From contig JAZARR010000146.1 in the NCBI GenBank assembly GCA_037389465.1, positions 4,310,001-4,374,000 on the forward strand: DNA of 64,000 bases. The letters run 5' to 3'. Made by a program: the position numbers and the translations under genes. Source of the DNA: Baylisascaris procyonis. Lineage: Eukaryota > Nematoda > Chromadorea > Rhabditida > Ascarididae. The stretch's first letter is position 1, and the number at the start of each line of letters is the position of its first letter. The notes under the pieces are model-generated. The model saw only the letters and a program-made list of their open reading frames with translations. It did no database searches and was not told the DNA's origin. Shown one piece after another: positions 1 through 41,159 of this stretch.

Positions 1-28190
<28,190 letters not shown>

Positions 28191-28760
28191 TAGATGCGCC
28201 CGCAGAGGCAGCGCTGCAAACGAGAAAAAGTGGGCAGTGTGCGAAGCAGCAATTGACAGTGGTCGAGCGACAGGACGGCATATAACTGGTAGGGTGTAAC
28301 CAAGGCAGCCCGTAACTCTCCAACAGCCACCTGTATGCGAGTGGTAATTACGCTCACTCACCGCGAGCAACACACCGGCTGCCAACACATCCTTGTTGCG
28401 TGTGCTTGCGTCGACGCGCTAATTATTCGAAGAGCGACGCAGCTGGCTGCCGACTCCCGACTCATGTGACCAACCAGAAGCCGAGCCCTTATCTGCCCTC
28501 GGATGTGCCCGCCGGTCAGCAACAATTAGCGATCAAATTAATTTGCGCCACTATCACAAAAGCACACATTATGGAAGCAGCCTAGAGTGGAGGAGACCAT
28601 CGTATGGCCAATCCCATTAGCAGCCAAAGCCATTCGAGAAGCTCACTGCACTGCCTTGCAATCGAATCGTGCTAAGCTTCTCAAACACCCTCCAGAAAGA
28701 TAATATCCTCCTCCCACCTCTCCAAAAGAGGACAGCCCGCTGAAGCCAGCCAGCCGCGTT
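28191..28760 (-). promoter_or_regulatory. ctbp-1 5' region: GC-rich island with acceptor and donor sites
   Basis: Sequence on both sides of the start codon (about 27.7-28.76 kb) is far GC-richer than its surroundings. A strong acceptor ends at 28214, 23 nt upstream of the ATG. A strong donor, CTCGCG|gtgagtgag, ends an upstream exon at 28362, which would give a 148-nt 5'UTR intron. Reading from the ATG at 28388 across that junction meets a stop after 16 codons, so the upstream exon would be noncoding with a short uORF. No core promoter element was identified. Confidence 0.45.
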
Positions 28761-30781
28761 TAATCGTTATTAAAGACCTCGACTCAAATTATGAAACAAC
28801 TTAGAATTTCAATTCAGCAAATTTCTCCTCGTTTGCATATTATATACCTATCTCTCGGATGCTATGAGGGATTTAATTTACATTACGCAGACAAAAAAAT
28901 GATATAAACATAAGCACCATCAGCTGCGAAATGAAATCGACAAACATAACCCTCGCAGACAAAAGCTTTCACGCAATGGAAAACACTTAATCAGCCGCAT
29001 CGCCAAATAAATCAGTTGCTATTGGACATAAGAAAGAATCATTTGTTTATATTTACAGTGTTTGAAATAATTTTTAGATGAAAGTTATCAATGTTTGTGG
29101 GGCTGAATGCGTGTCGTTAGCTGAGAAAGGTGGGAACGGCAAGTGGGGGTTTCTCCATCGATAGCGAATAAAAAGAGGCATCCATCAGGTCGATTAGAAG
29201 GATTTCTGATAAAAAGCAAACGCTTCATTTTGAAATGATCTTATCATGGCATCCAATTACAATAAATAATGAACACTTTAAGATAATCATAAGAGTGTGA
29301 ATTTGTTGTCGTGAATAATAGCGAAACCCATACAAAAAAATAGCGAAAAGCATACATACACAAAAAACAGCGAAACCGATATTGAATTTTTCGCACCGCA
29401 AGCCGAAAATGATGAGAAAAAGAAAGTGAGCCACTGATCGAGCCAAAAAAGGAATTTCCGACTGTGCAAAAAGAAACTGATGGAAGATCATAGAAACAAT
29501 TTTCAGCATCAAAGTGAACGTCCTCTTTTTTTTCGCATAAATTTCAAAACATGGCCATTTCGACAGGAAAAATTGGCTTTGCGCCAAAAATTCTCCCTTT
29601 AACTATATGCGTTAGGACAATACTCGGAACTTCTGGAAGGCACCAACGTTCCACGCATCCCAACTCCATCTGCATTTCTTAAAACTTGTTCGTTAAGTTC
29701 GTTAGGTGAGAAAGATGCTTCCGTACGAAATTTCGAAGTCAAAAAATGAAAACATTATTGAAGCATTTTTCTTAAAGAAAAAAAGGAAACATATGAGGCA
29801 AAGTAATGTTATATAAAGGTATTGCAACATTCACTAAAAGCAAAAAATATAAGCATGAATTATGTGTTTGCAATTAAGCAACAAACTCATTTCTAAGAAA
29901 TCAAGTTCGCACTACTTGCTAAGCATATTCGATCAAAGACCACCTAAAAAGGATGTACATTACATTCCGAGATTTCCTTTTATAAATTTTTAAAGCCCAT
30001 TTATTTTAAATATTTGGGAACCATAGGAAGCACTAACATTTACAAACGATTCAATTTTTATGCATTAATTTTTCTGCTCTATTTTTCGAATCATTTGTGA
30101 TTTATGCATAATACCAAATAGCTGTCTATACTCTTGTGGATTTGAACATCTCACGCCTCAATACTGTAACATTAGATATAACGCAAAGAACCTATCCGTT
30201 TCCTCCCCAACTGAAATCTTTCTCATTTAGGGAAAACGTATAAACAGCATAACACTTTCAGATGAAAGAACGTTTTCAATGGAATTGAATAAAGCACATT
30301 TGACTGTGATATTTACGCCCGAAAGTCTATTTTGGAATCGCTTTTACTCCTCAAAAATTTACGTTTCATTAAATTTTGCTCATCTGATATTAGCGATAAG
30401 CTTTCCTTGAGAGAAAAAAATTTCAATTGCGTTTATCTCCACCTCCATCCACCAACGCATCTCCCCTCTTTTATGAAAGAAGTGTGCAGATGTTTTCTTG
30501 CATTAGTGCACTATCCGCTCATGCCCAGCTCAAATCGCTTATCAAATCACTAAAAGGAACTAAAATTCATATGTGTCGTTTTGTTAGAGCATTAACAATG
30601 TCAACTCGTTACGCTCACATATTAGACATTTTTATTCGAGCCAAAAAACACATTTGCCATATCTGCTGCAAACAATGCATCTTATAAATTACCCTCGTTT
30701 TTTAATGTTGATGTACCCACCTACGCAATGGTAGAAGTGGTGCGTTTTAAACCCTTCGCAACAAAGAACAACACTATACAG

Positions 30782-30839
<58 letters not shown>

Positions 30840-31560
30840 GTACAGAACAGGACGATGAATGCCCGGAGGAATAGTTTCGGATATAATTTGCCAATATAAG
30901 GGAAAGTTAGAAGTATAATTTACCGGTACATATACCTTTAAAAGAAAGTTTCTAAGTATTCTTTATAAGCAGTTTATAATACTATTTAAAATAGCAGCAC
31001 AAAGCTGATTTACTGATAAAAAGCCAAAGCACGCTTCATGATAAACTAAAAACACTGATCTGGCGTAAAAAAGAAGCTTGAAATTCCCTCGGCATCTACT
31101 AAAGAAAGAATAGGTAGTAAAACAAAAAGAAACGAGAGTCCCCTAAGACATTCAAAAGTTCTAACTACTGATTAAACTTTACTCAAAATGTTTGCCTTCG
31201 TCGAGCATTCTGCAAATCATGCCAACCTCTACAATTTCATCCAAAAACTCAGCCGTCTTTTGCCGAAGTATACTTCACATACTTTTATAAACAAACAATT
31301 TTCAATACATATGCAAATAATGTTAATTTATCATTCAAATGTCGATGAATTACATTAAAACCTTTCAATTTTCGATTGATAACCACCCATATCCTCACTT
31401 ATGGCTTAACCCAAAAAACTGAAAGCCAGCATTTGAACATATTAACGTCAAAACCGATGCCTCAAAACAGTGAATTTGAAATTAGTTGGGAGTTTAGATA
31501 TGGTAGGCACATGTTATGTACTGATAATCAGCAGTCTAAAAAAGTTGATGGTGAAAGCAG
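28761..31560. other. No gene seen (ctbp-1 upstream region)
   Basis: AT-rich DNA with a (TA)n tract at 30783-30836. If transcription starts in the 32 kb island, this is the 5'UTR intron. No coding similarity was recognised on either strand. Confidence 0.65.
30783..30836. repeat. (AT)n microsatellite, 54 bp
   Basis: Uninterrupted AT dinucleotides between the two GC-rich islands upstream of ctbp-1. Confidence 0.98.
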
Positions 31561-32460
31561 TAAAAATGGAGGGGATGCCAGAAGAATGTTTAAAGGCAAC
31601 CAGGTGGCCCGCGGGATGGCGACGGGAGTGCCTAACGATCAGAGAAAAGAGTGCGTCGAGAGAGACTCATCATCAAGGCACACCAAGTGCTGCCGTCCGG
31701 ATTGAATTACGGGCTGTGCCGATTACACGGTCTCCGCCACAAACAAAATCCAATGGACGAGCAGCGAGTGACGAAATCTAATCCATGCGCAGTCATCAAT
31801 CAGAGCTAACCGACCGCTCGACAGGTATCAATACCACTAATGAATAGACCAGCCGGCCGCCGCATCATCCTAAGCGGCCCAGTGCGAGTCGAGTCGAGTC
31901 TGAGCCCGGCTCGGCTCCTGTCTCCCACAGATACCAATAAGCACAAAAGCAGCGCTGCCCTAACATTAATTAATCAATGCGTGCAGCGCCCAAGGCTAAA
32001 CTTTCATTAAGCAAGCCGACACGGAGCACACGACACTGCATGGGACACCAGTGTTATTGAGGCGACGAGACGCGCACTCACCATTGTGATGAGGAGTTGC
32101 GGTGGGTCTGCGATGAGGGCGTCGAGAACCGTGAGCAGAAAGCAAACGCGTCCGATAACAAGCCTGAAACCATCGCGCAATTAGCTGCGAGAGGAGCTGA
32201 TTCGAACCGCTGCGTGGTCGGCGTTGTGCCCAAAACGACAAAGTTGATAAGGCATAACGGCACAAATTTAGCCAATGCCCCGTCCTCTTCCACGGCTATC
32301 CTCCTCCATTAGAGATCGAGCGAGCAGCCCAGCCGTCGTCCCAACACAAGCCCACTTACTTAGTCAGCCGTCTCTTTCGGCGCCCTCTTCACCCTTCGTA
32401 CCGCTCATCACTGCTCAAATACCAACCTCTTCAAATGGCTACCGCACCTGCTTGTAATTC
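31560..32460 (-). promoter_or_regulatory. Second GC-rich island upstream of ctbp-1, candidate distal 5' exon
   Basis: About 900 bp with sharply elevated GC and CpG-containing stretches. On the minus strand a strong donor, CACAATG|gtgagtgcg, ends at 32082. An acceptor-like gtttcag lies about 100 nt upstream of it, near 32178. This fits a distal noncoding first exon joined to the acceptor at 28214. Read through, the terminal ATG makes only an eight-codon uORF. A conserved enhancer or an unrelated exon are alternatives. Confidence 0.35.
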
Positions 32461-35400
32461 ATTTTAAGCGTTCACTGCAGAAAGTTTGATAAAGGAGGTT
32501 CGATACGGCACGATAATATCGGTGTTGACGTATGCGATTGCAATTGCGTATGCAAGCGTCTCGTTCAGAATAGTGCCTCTGATACGTATGCTCCACAAAA
32601 CACACAATCCAACTATTCGCTCTAGGGAGAGTCGAATCAAATGCAATGAAATCGATGAAAAAACTAATTTCGTCAAAATAGTCCATAATGTTCGAAATAT
32701 TTAAGTAATTACAAACCCATATAAAATACTGGAAGGAAACATGTGACAGCTGAGAAGGAAAAGGAGTCATTTTACTATTATCCAGAGGGAAAAATCCCCT
32801 CTCCTAGCCACCTCTAACTTTGATGTCGAATAGAAATTTGATATGTGAAGCTGACTGTATATAAGATTCTATCGCATCACCGTCGATGTTAAACACTTTG
32901 ATGTCGACATGATTTCAGTAGTGAGCAGTGATCATACAGATGCGACCTATTCTGTTTCGTCTTGATCATAACGTAAAAATATTCAAATAGACTCATGTCA
33001 AGGACTTTTTTATGGAACGGGATAAACGCGAAAAGCACAAATAGACTTTCTTTTAAAAAAAGTTTGTAGTATAAACTATGGAGGTCGGTGGCAAAAGGAA
33101 CCTAAATTCGGCCTCACAAGGATCAGTTATTGAGAAAAGGAGAAAACCGGAACGTGATGATGAGGTAGGCGAGGTCTTTGTAATCTACTTTTAACCCACA
33201 ATATTATTTATATTCATATTTGCGCTACCTATAGTTCGCTTTACGACTTCAGTTGCATCTCTTCATTCTATTCCTCGTCTTCTACATTTCCAGGTCTTCT
33301 TTTCCACTTCTATCTGTCTCGTTATTACCCTGCCCTTTATAATGTTCTGTTTCTCTAACATTAAAACTTTTCATCATTTATTATACTTTATTGCAATAAA
33401 ATTTCATTACTAACAGGGTTATGCGTATCGTTCTGACGATGGCCCGCGCATAACTCAGGTGCACACGTAAACGAATAAGGGCCGAAACGTGTACACCTTT
33501 CAAGTCTTTGTTCTTTTCTCTGGATATCCTTCTTACAACTACGATCTATTTTTCACTACTCTCTTGTCCAATTATTTTAATTTATTTTGCATTTATTTTT
33601 TAAATAATTTCATGTTTTTAATTTATTGTGCATTCATAGTTTTAAATAATTTCAAAATGATACAGTGCATGACGAAACCAAGGCACTGTCGAACTCACAG
33701 CAAGAAACAAACCGAACAATCAACAAAGTGTCAAAAAATTGCGCCACTTTTCAAATACACGTTACATTCAACATTTGAGGCTTCCATAGTGGCTGCTTTC
33801 AATTATAAAAAATTTCAATAATTGCTTTTGGCATCTTTGCGCATTTAGATGGAATTTATCTTCTTCCTTCTGCTCCAAGTAGAGGCATGAATGCTGCATT
33901 GGGCTCATTAATCAACATTTATAATCGTAGCACACGGCTCATTTTTAACGCTTAAAGTGCAATCGTTGTAAGCGAATAGATAGATTGAAAGGCGTAATCC
34001 ATATTACACACAGGTAATCCCTCTCGTCTCGCCCTCTCCTACTCCTACCACTACTCACTTTGAAGTAAACTGAACTACGCACGTGCATATAAAGTATCAA
34101 CCGGGGTATCCCGAATTTTGGATCTTGCAATGATAATAAGCAATAGATTTGCTCAAAAAAGAAACAATATTTGAAACAGTAGAAGTATTTTGTTCGAAGA
34201 TAGCCATTTAAACAGCTATTTTACTTACTTATTAACCACAAAAAAACAGAGAGATTTGGTCCCAAAGTGAAGACGAGCACAATTTTGTGCCACTGAATCA
34301 AACTGGCCGCATAAACTCGCCACGCCGAAACTCAAATCTACTTTTTTTTTCGCATATCTCGGAACGTTCTTTCTTTCTGGTTTATTGGGCACTATTTGAC
34401 ATTAACTTTCAAAAGCTAAAATCCTCAAAACTAGTCAAATTATTTGAATTACAATAAGCCGCGAAGTTTATATGCTTATAGAATTCTTTTAGCTTCCATA
34501 AATGATACACGGTGGCACACGAAAGACGAAGAGCGATGTGAATGAGTAAGATTTCAATCCTATATACGATGACATTCTTCACATTTTAAAATGGGAAAGG
34601 AAATGGTTTTGACAATAAGGAAAAAGAAATTTTTGCCTAAAAATCTAGAGCAACGGATTTGCAGGGCGATTCGCTTGATTTGTATTAATTAGCTCAATTC
34701 GATTCAATTTAACAGCTGCTTGTTAGAAGGATTCTAAGAGTGAGATCATAACCGCCATTTTCGGGCAATATATGTTGTGTTTTTGTTCAATGCAAACACA
34801 TGCACACGACAAACTACAATGTTTATCATATTGCGGTTTTTATAGTATCGCTACGATGAAACATCAACAATCTATATGTTGAAGTCAATCAAAGAGTAAC
34901 AACTGTTTCGCAAATATATAGCTGTTAATGTGATTATACAACTTAGTGACGTTTGTTAAGGAATTACTTTGAAGTTGCAATGGAAGGAAGGGGATGGGGG
35001 AGGACGTGGAAAACTCTAGATCGCCGAATAACAATAACACTCTAACATATACAAAATATAAGAATAACAATAATAATTAATAGTAATAACAATAATACAT
35101 TAACCTGCATAAATGAAATCATCAACAGGACTTAGAATGTTGGTACTTGCACACAACTGAAGCACCTTCGCTCAAAGATTTCGTGGACAGCTAACATTCC
35201 ATAGCCCTTTCCCCTTTGTCGATTCGCGACGTGTCTTCATCAACTGATTTCATCCGATGTAGTTGTCGATGCCGACCTCATTCACTTTACTTTTATTTAA
35301 TTTTCCGCCTTTTTGATGCCCTGAGAGTGCTTTAAAGAGCTAAAATGTCAGCACAACAGATACGTCCAACATCGTTATCACTACTATTAATAATACCACT

Positions 35401-35960
35401 GTCCATTTCTCATAACAACAGAATGACAGTTTTAGGTGACGCATATTCCGCTCAAATCTAAAATTACATCAATATATTATTCTATCGGCATGCGTCTTTG
35501 GGGTTCACCGGATATTGCATATATTCAAAAAAAAAAAACAACAACAAAAAAACAAAAAAAAAAAACAACGATAGAGTCCGTTCCATGCTGCGGTGAAGAA
35601 TTCGGATGCGCGAAGAGATGAAACACGCTACGGGAGCAAAAAGTTCTCATGCTTTAAAAAAATATCACTACTAAAATCAAATTTCCAGCTACTCGAAGAA
35701 TATCGCTGAGAAATTTCCACCATTCTTTGAATGATGGAAATTCTTTGAATGGCTTTACTTTCTATGAGACACTATTAGGAAGCAACCGCACATGAAATGA
35801 GGAAAGGGTGGTGTGAATGCACCTAGGTCATCATAATATTGTTCACTAGAGCAATAGTTGAAGACGTTTTTGAAAGATAATTCATTGCAGTCAAATTAGA
35901 AGTTGTGAAAGTGTATTTATTAAAGTCAGATTGTTGCAACTGCATGTATATATAAAGCGA
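32461..35960. other. Intergenic, no gene seen apart from the structured element
   Basis: AT-rich. A 29-codon ORF from an ATG at 33078 ends at a possible donor near 33165, but I could not extend it convincingly. A-rich simple sequence lies near 35528-35570. Confidence 0.6.
33418..33498 (+). ncRNA. Compact structured element: two hairpins with complementary bulge and loop
   Basis: Hairpin A: GTTATGCG (33418-33425) pairs perfectly with CGCATAAC (33447-33454). Inside it ATCGT (33427-33431) pairs with ACGAT (33436-33440) across a TCTG loop, leaving GGCCCG unpaired on the 3' side. Hairpin B: AGGTGCACACGT (33457-33468) pairs with ACGTGTACACCT (33487-33498), 11 of 12 positions. Its 18-nt loop contains GGGCC (33479-33483), which is complementary to the GGCCC (33441-33445) bulge of A and allows a kissing or pseudoknot contact. 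The GGCCC..GGGCCGAAACGT phrase resembles hairpins I recall at the ends of some animal retroelements. Class unknown; transcription unproven. Confidence 0.4.
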
Positions 35961-35967
35961 GATGTGC

Positions 35968-36192
35968 CTATGCAGCTGCCAGTTGCAAATCCACATTCGC
36001 CGCATATATGGGCTGCAAAAACTTCCAGACCCGCACATGTACGTCATAGAGTGCAGCTATGACACGTTCATCATGCACCAGGTCGGGGTAAATGGAGCTC
36101 AGAGGGCAAGCCGATGCCCTTACGAAAGATTTGCGTCGAGACCCCTCCTCATCTCCTACTGGAAGGTTTTCACCGCCGAAACAGTCAGCCAC
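35968..36192 (-). other. GC-elevated ORF, unrecognised
   Basis: A 74-codon minus-strand ORF beginning MADCFGGENLPVGDEEGSRR coincides with a local rise in GC, unlike most ORFs of this size here. The plus strand is also open over part of it. I recognise no domain and no clear flanking exons. It may be an isolated exon, a transposon fragment or chance. Confidence 0.15.
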
Positions 36193-38847
36193 CTTCCGAA
36201 AAAAAGCATCTAACCACTCGGACCAGAACTAACGTCCAATAATGAATATTCACAACTGCACCCATGGCCAGTTGGGGAGTCCATAAGGGTCAAATTCTAG
36301 TCGGAGGAAGCACACAATTCTTCTCCATTCTGAACAAAAAAAACCTACAAAGCACAAATATTTCAAAGTTTCTGCCACCTTTCCCCAATAATTCTTGCAT
36401 CTCACGTCGTCATTCCAGCTTATTTTGAAATATTTTTGCCGACCTTTGCAAAATTTTCATTGTTCGACTATAGTAGTGAAATGCCTTTCAGAGTTGTCAT
36501 TTCACAGCACAGACGACTTATAAGTGGTATCTTCGTTTACGATATTATAGATAGACTCGACGAATTTGTTGCATATCGCAATCGCCTCCAATGAAGCGGT
36601 ATCATTTGTATTTCTCGCCCCCTTTAAAGGATATAAACCAAAAAACTATGCCTTAAAGACTTACAGCCACAGTTATTTTTGATCTACGAGGTCCCAGAAG
36701 GGATGTGAAGGCAAACTCCCACTTTCAAATACTGCTTTTCTATGAAAAAATTATGCGCACTCGGAGTTCACTCTACTCACACATTTGAGAACTTACTTGT
36801 TCAAAATTTTTACACCAATATAAAACTGCACAATAGAGTAATGCCGAAAAGCTTAAAAATAGGTTTATTTTCGATGCAGTATGCGAAGTTCACGAGGTAT
36901 AGCTGAAAAACAGGTCCAATCATCCGGATGCCATAATTCTGGCAATCCGCTTGTCTCTAACATTCAAACACCAAAAGGACCGTTCATTGGATGCAGCGAT
37001 AGGATTTCAAACCTGAAAGCGACTAACAATTACCAACGAAAACACTACAGTTAGATCAATTAGCCAATTAGAGCACAAAACTACTATAGATGACGCACTC
37101 AAGTTCAGATTCGAGAAAAAAAATCATTTGTTGCATTACTAATAGTAAGAGATTTTTCTCTCGCCTCAGTTGTCAAAGAAATACACGCTCAATACCTCCG
37201 TTTTCATAAGTATGCAGTGCGAAACGCTTCCAGATGATGATGAGTCAAAAAGCGTGCCAAATACGTCTACGGAACATTCACATTCAACATGGCAATCCTC
37301 TCTTCTAATACTCCTTCTGAAGCATTTAAAAAAAAAAAAAAGAAGCTAAGAAGGGAAACTTTTTCTCTCGCCTCAGCTGTCATTAGGCGGCTGGAGATAA
37401 ATTTAAAAACACTAAACAAAGTTGTCGAATTGATGCGCACATCATAAACGAAGCAACTGATTAACAAGTGAGAAAAAAAAATCAACAAAACATTACTGAA
37501 GAGAACGTATCCGTGTGAAATTTCGACATGTCATGAGAATTAAAAATTTAATTTCCCATAAGCGTAATAAAGCTAAATTTATGAAATATACCAGAATAAG
37601 AATGTCAAATAAAGCCAAAATTTATGCACATTTTGGTGATTAGATGGAAAATTTTGAATTAGATAATCAACTAACGACTATGACTGCCGGAAACAATCAT
37701 TGCTCATCGCTATGTAATCATAACGGCAATCCTAGATGAACGATAACGAATGCAGAGAAATTTTTTGGAAAGGAAAAGAAAATATTACGCTGCATAAAAC
37801 AATTTTCAAAATGAATACGAATGCATAGAGAAGTTATGTTGAAAAAACCGTTTCCGCGCAAACAACACGACCCGCTATATGACAGAAAACAGCAAAGGGG
37901 CCCGACAACGTACACTATCAAAGTCGATCTAATTCTTCGACCTCTATTTTCACAAACATCAGTAAATGATAGCGTGAGTCACGCACATATTCAATAGTTT
38001 AGCTGAAAGGAAGCCGCTAAGAACCAACCAAAGGAATATTAACAGCGTAAATGCAATAATGATAACAAGCTTTATTCGCTGAAGAAAAAAGAAGGATAAA
38101 GCAAAATTAAATAAGGGCACTAGTGAAGCTAAATCACATAAAGATCAGAGATTAAAATGACGTCAACGACAACTCAGCATTGAGTAATTTCCAGCAGAAG
38201 CAAATTCAGAGATGTAGCGCATTTTTGTGCCTATAAACATAACATATATCGAACGTGCAAAACAATCGATTCACATTTGTTGGACTTGCTCAAATTCATA
38301 CACTGTTCACATAGCATTCTCGATTAGGTATCCCAAATCAATCAAAGAAGCTTTAAGTGCCGAATGGAATCCCTTATCTTCCCCCTCCACATGTCTCTTA
38401 TCCTCATAGTGGTCTCATGCGATTCGCACACGCAGAGATAACTGCTGCCGGCATTAACTAGCGTGTTAGAAGTTCAAAGCCGGATTTACGTCTGACGCTG
38501 GAACACAAAGTAGTTGCCAAGACAGCTGAGTAATTGCGATGTTCACGACGATGGATGCTCTCATCGACTAGGCCTGCTCGAATTCTATGAAATGTGAAAA
38601 GTGGTTGAAACCAACGTGATCGATCCTGGCTCCGAAAATCTGACAAAAAGACTCTAATTGAAACGAAGACATCTCACACCTTTCCCTGCCTCACTTCCCT
38701 CCAAAAAGCAGGCAAATTTCTGCGGGCCACAAAAACGCCTCTAATTTTATATTCGCTTTATCCTCGTCTTCTTCATTTTTTATTCCATTTCCCGGAAGTT
38801 TCGTGCAAATCGATTTCATCAACAGCTCTAGAAATGTTGTCCTCCTT

Positions 38848-38858
38848 CCCCCCCCCCC
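38848..38858 (+). repeat. Poly(C) tract, 11 bases
   Basis: C11 within a pyrimidine-rich stretch (cctcctt before, tcccctctc after), that is, G-rich on the minus strand. Confidence 0.95.
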
Positions 38859-39631
38859 TCCCCTCTCAAGCGAAGAATGAGGGAGGTGCACATATGCAGG
38901 GGAGAGGGGGGAACGGAATGGGAACTACCCACACTTCCGTCCACGTATACAATCTTTCACTGCATGAGTTCTTCATTTATTATATTTCCTAAAGAACGGA
39001 TTATATTACATACAATAACTACTGAGTATAGAAATCGTTAATAAATGTAATTCATGCGTTGTGAAATTATCTCCGTTATGGCGATTGAACGACTATAAAG
39101 AGTGCACTATTCCTTTTCATAGTTTTTCACTTTTGAAAGCGATTACTTTTACGAAGTGTGTTTTGCATTTCTCATTACATATAAGACGGTGAAATAATAA
39201 AATTTTCGTTGAGCGATTGCAAAATGTATCGTTGTCGATAAGATGCATCTTAAATTGGCCTCAATCTTATGGAAATAATTATAGATAGAGGAAATAACGG
39301 CAATAAGACATGAAGATCGGGGAAGATTCATCCAAAGAACGATTGAATAAACGAAAATTTGTTTCACAGAGGTATCAACATCAATTTATATAAATTTATG
39401 AATGCACTCATTTTGAATAAAAATATGAATCTATGGCGAATACGTCATCCAAATGGACACAAAAGTATGCATTAATAAAGAATGCTTCATGCGCTACGAC
39501 GCACTTTTTGCCAACAAAAAAAAAAAAAAAAATACAAGAATAAAGAAGAGCCTAAATGAAATCTCTGTGGCAATTGCTCATCCCTAAGCAAGCAATAACA
39601 CAATGTGCTTTGTTGCTGATTTGCAAATCCA

Positions 39632-39650
39632 CTCTCTCTCTCTCTCTCTC
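39632..39650 (+). repeat. (CT)n microsatellite
   Basis: About nine CT dinucleotides followed by gctctttc. Short and unremarkable. Confidence 0.9.
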
Positions 39651-41159
39651 GCTCTTTCATTCGAAAGGTTACTTTATTAACAAAAATAAAGTCACATCAC
39701 AAGATGACAACTTTCGAAACATATTGAAGTAAGAATTTTCCAAGTGGAATGAGAAATAATGTATTGCAAGAGTGCACAATGAGTCCCTTTACATTCATTA
39801 AAAATATTTGAAAAACCGACAATAGAACTCCGTTTCACACTATCATATGAAAAAAAAATTCAATCAACACTGTGAAACTTTCGCATTTGAAATTTTATTA
39901 GAAAATTTAGTTCAATTTAAATTAAAATATACGCAGTGAAATATGAGAAAAATATCTGTATGCAAAGATAATGGCACATCAGTGAGAGTATTATAATGAA
40001 AATGAACGAGGGAAGAAATAACAAAACATCGATTCATATGCAAATAAATGATGGACATTATGGTCAAATTGTTCGGACAGATGCAGTGATTCACTAAGTG
40101 ACTTATCCGATCAACGGCAACATATATACGGAACTTTTACGCTTATGCTTTCATCATCTCAAATGAAAGCGATCGAGCTGAGCAATTGGGGATATGTGCA
40201 AAAAAAGGTGGAAAAACTAATGTAGCATATTGAAAGAAAAAATGATAAACGCCAACCAAAGAGGATAATAAACAAAGCGCATTTTTGCATTTCCCTTACT
40301 CGCACCAGCTGGACTCAAGATTCCCCTTCAGAAACATAAAAACCCTAAATGCATGCGTTGTTCTAGCCTTTGCATCAGTTGCACACAGCAATCGCTTATA
40401 TCGCTTACACAGTAATCGCTTATACGTTTAATACAAATCTTATTTTTCGAATTTCATGAAATCTGAAAATGTCTATGACTAATTCACAGCATGGTCAAAA
40501 ATTGCGAAACTCGACAGAGATTATCCTAGAGTAAAGCAAGTAACCGAATTTCATCATTGTGGTTTGTATAATTAGCAATTTGAAGTTATGAGAGAGACAT
40601 CCTTAGAGTCGTCTTTTGATGCTTCTTCATATGATTATAGCTCATTTGCAGTGTGAATGCTACTATCACTACAACTATTATGCAGTTGTAAATATCAGCG
40701 ACCTATCTACGGAAAACATTTCATAAGGCAGGAATTTTCTGACACCCATTTTTTATACAATCATACCATAATGGCGCTCCTTTACGATTAAGTGGCACAT
40801 ATCGGCCGTAAATAAGAAACGCCGCGATGTGAACATTTGTGTATATCATATCTACACATGCATGCACAATGTATTATTCACCTATGTTTATGTCAACAAT
40901 ACATGCAATGGCTGCAACATAAACGAAAAAACGAATTTGTAGATCGCTAATCAAAGGCCTTATTTTCCAGGCGACAATATAAACAGAACAAGTTGGAATT
41001 TCTTATTTCTTTGTATTCATATGACTAGTTACCTATATTTTTTAAGCACTTTGCGTCGTGAGCTGAAAAAGCAATTCAAAAATGTATTTGACAATATAAA
41101 AAAAAAATCAGGAAGGCTTGCTACGCATACTGTAGTTCGTAGTTTTGGAAAAGAAAGAA

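Larger units (their letters stand above)
36200..41150. other. Intergenic, no gene recognised
   Basis: AT-rich DNA with A tracts, a (CT)n stretch (39632-39650) and a C11 run at 38848-38858. A patch at 38460-38640 is GC-elevated with a 62-codon minus-strand ORF of no recognisable family. Confidence 0.6.

Noticed and set aside
33078..33462. Short ATG exon (33078-33164) joined to GYAYRSDDGPRITQ (33417-33458) as a plus-strand gene
   Set aside because: Phases match, but the second 'exon' is the hairpin part of the structured element and a stop follows at once. The pairing explains the sequence better than coding does.
33433..33487. Hammerhead ribozyme core (CTGACGA ... GAAA)
   Set aside because: CTGACGA overlaps the inner stem of hairpin A, an extra base precedes the GGCCC strand, and no proper third stem with a cleavage triplet could be drawn. 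Not a canonical hammerhead by eye.
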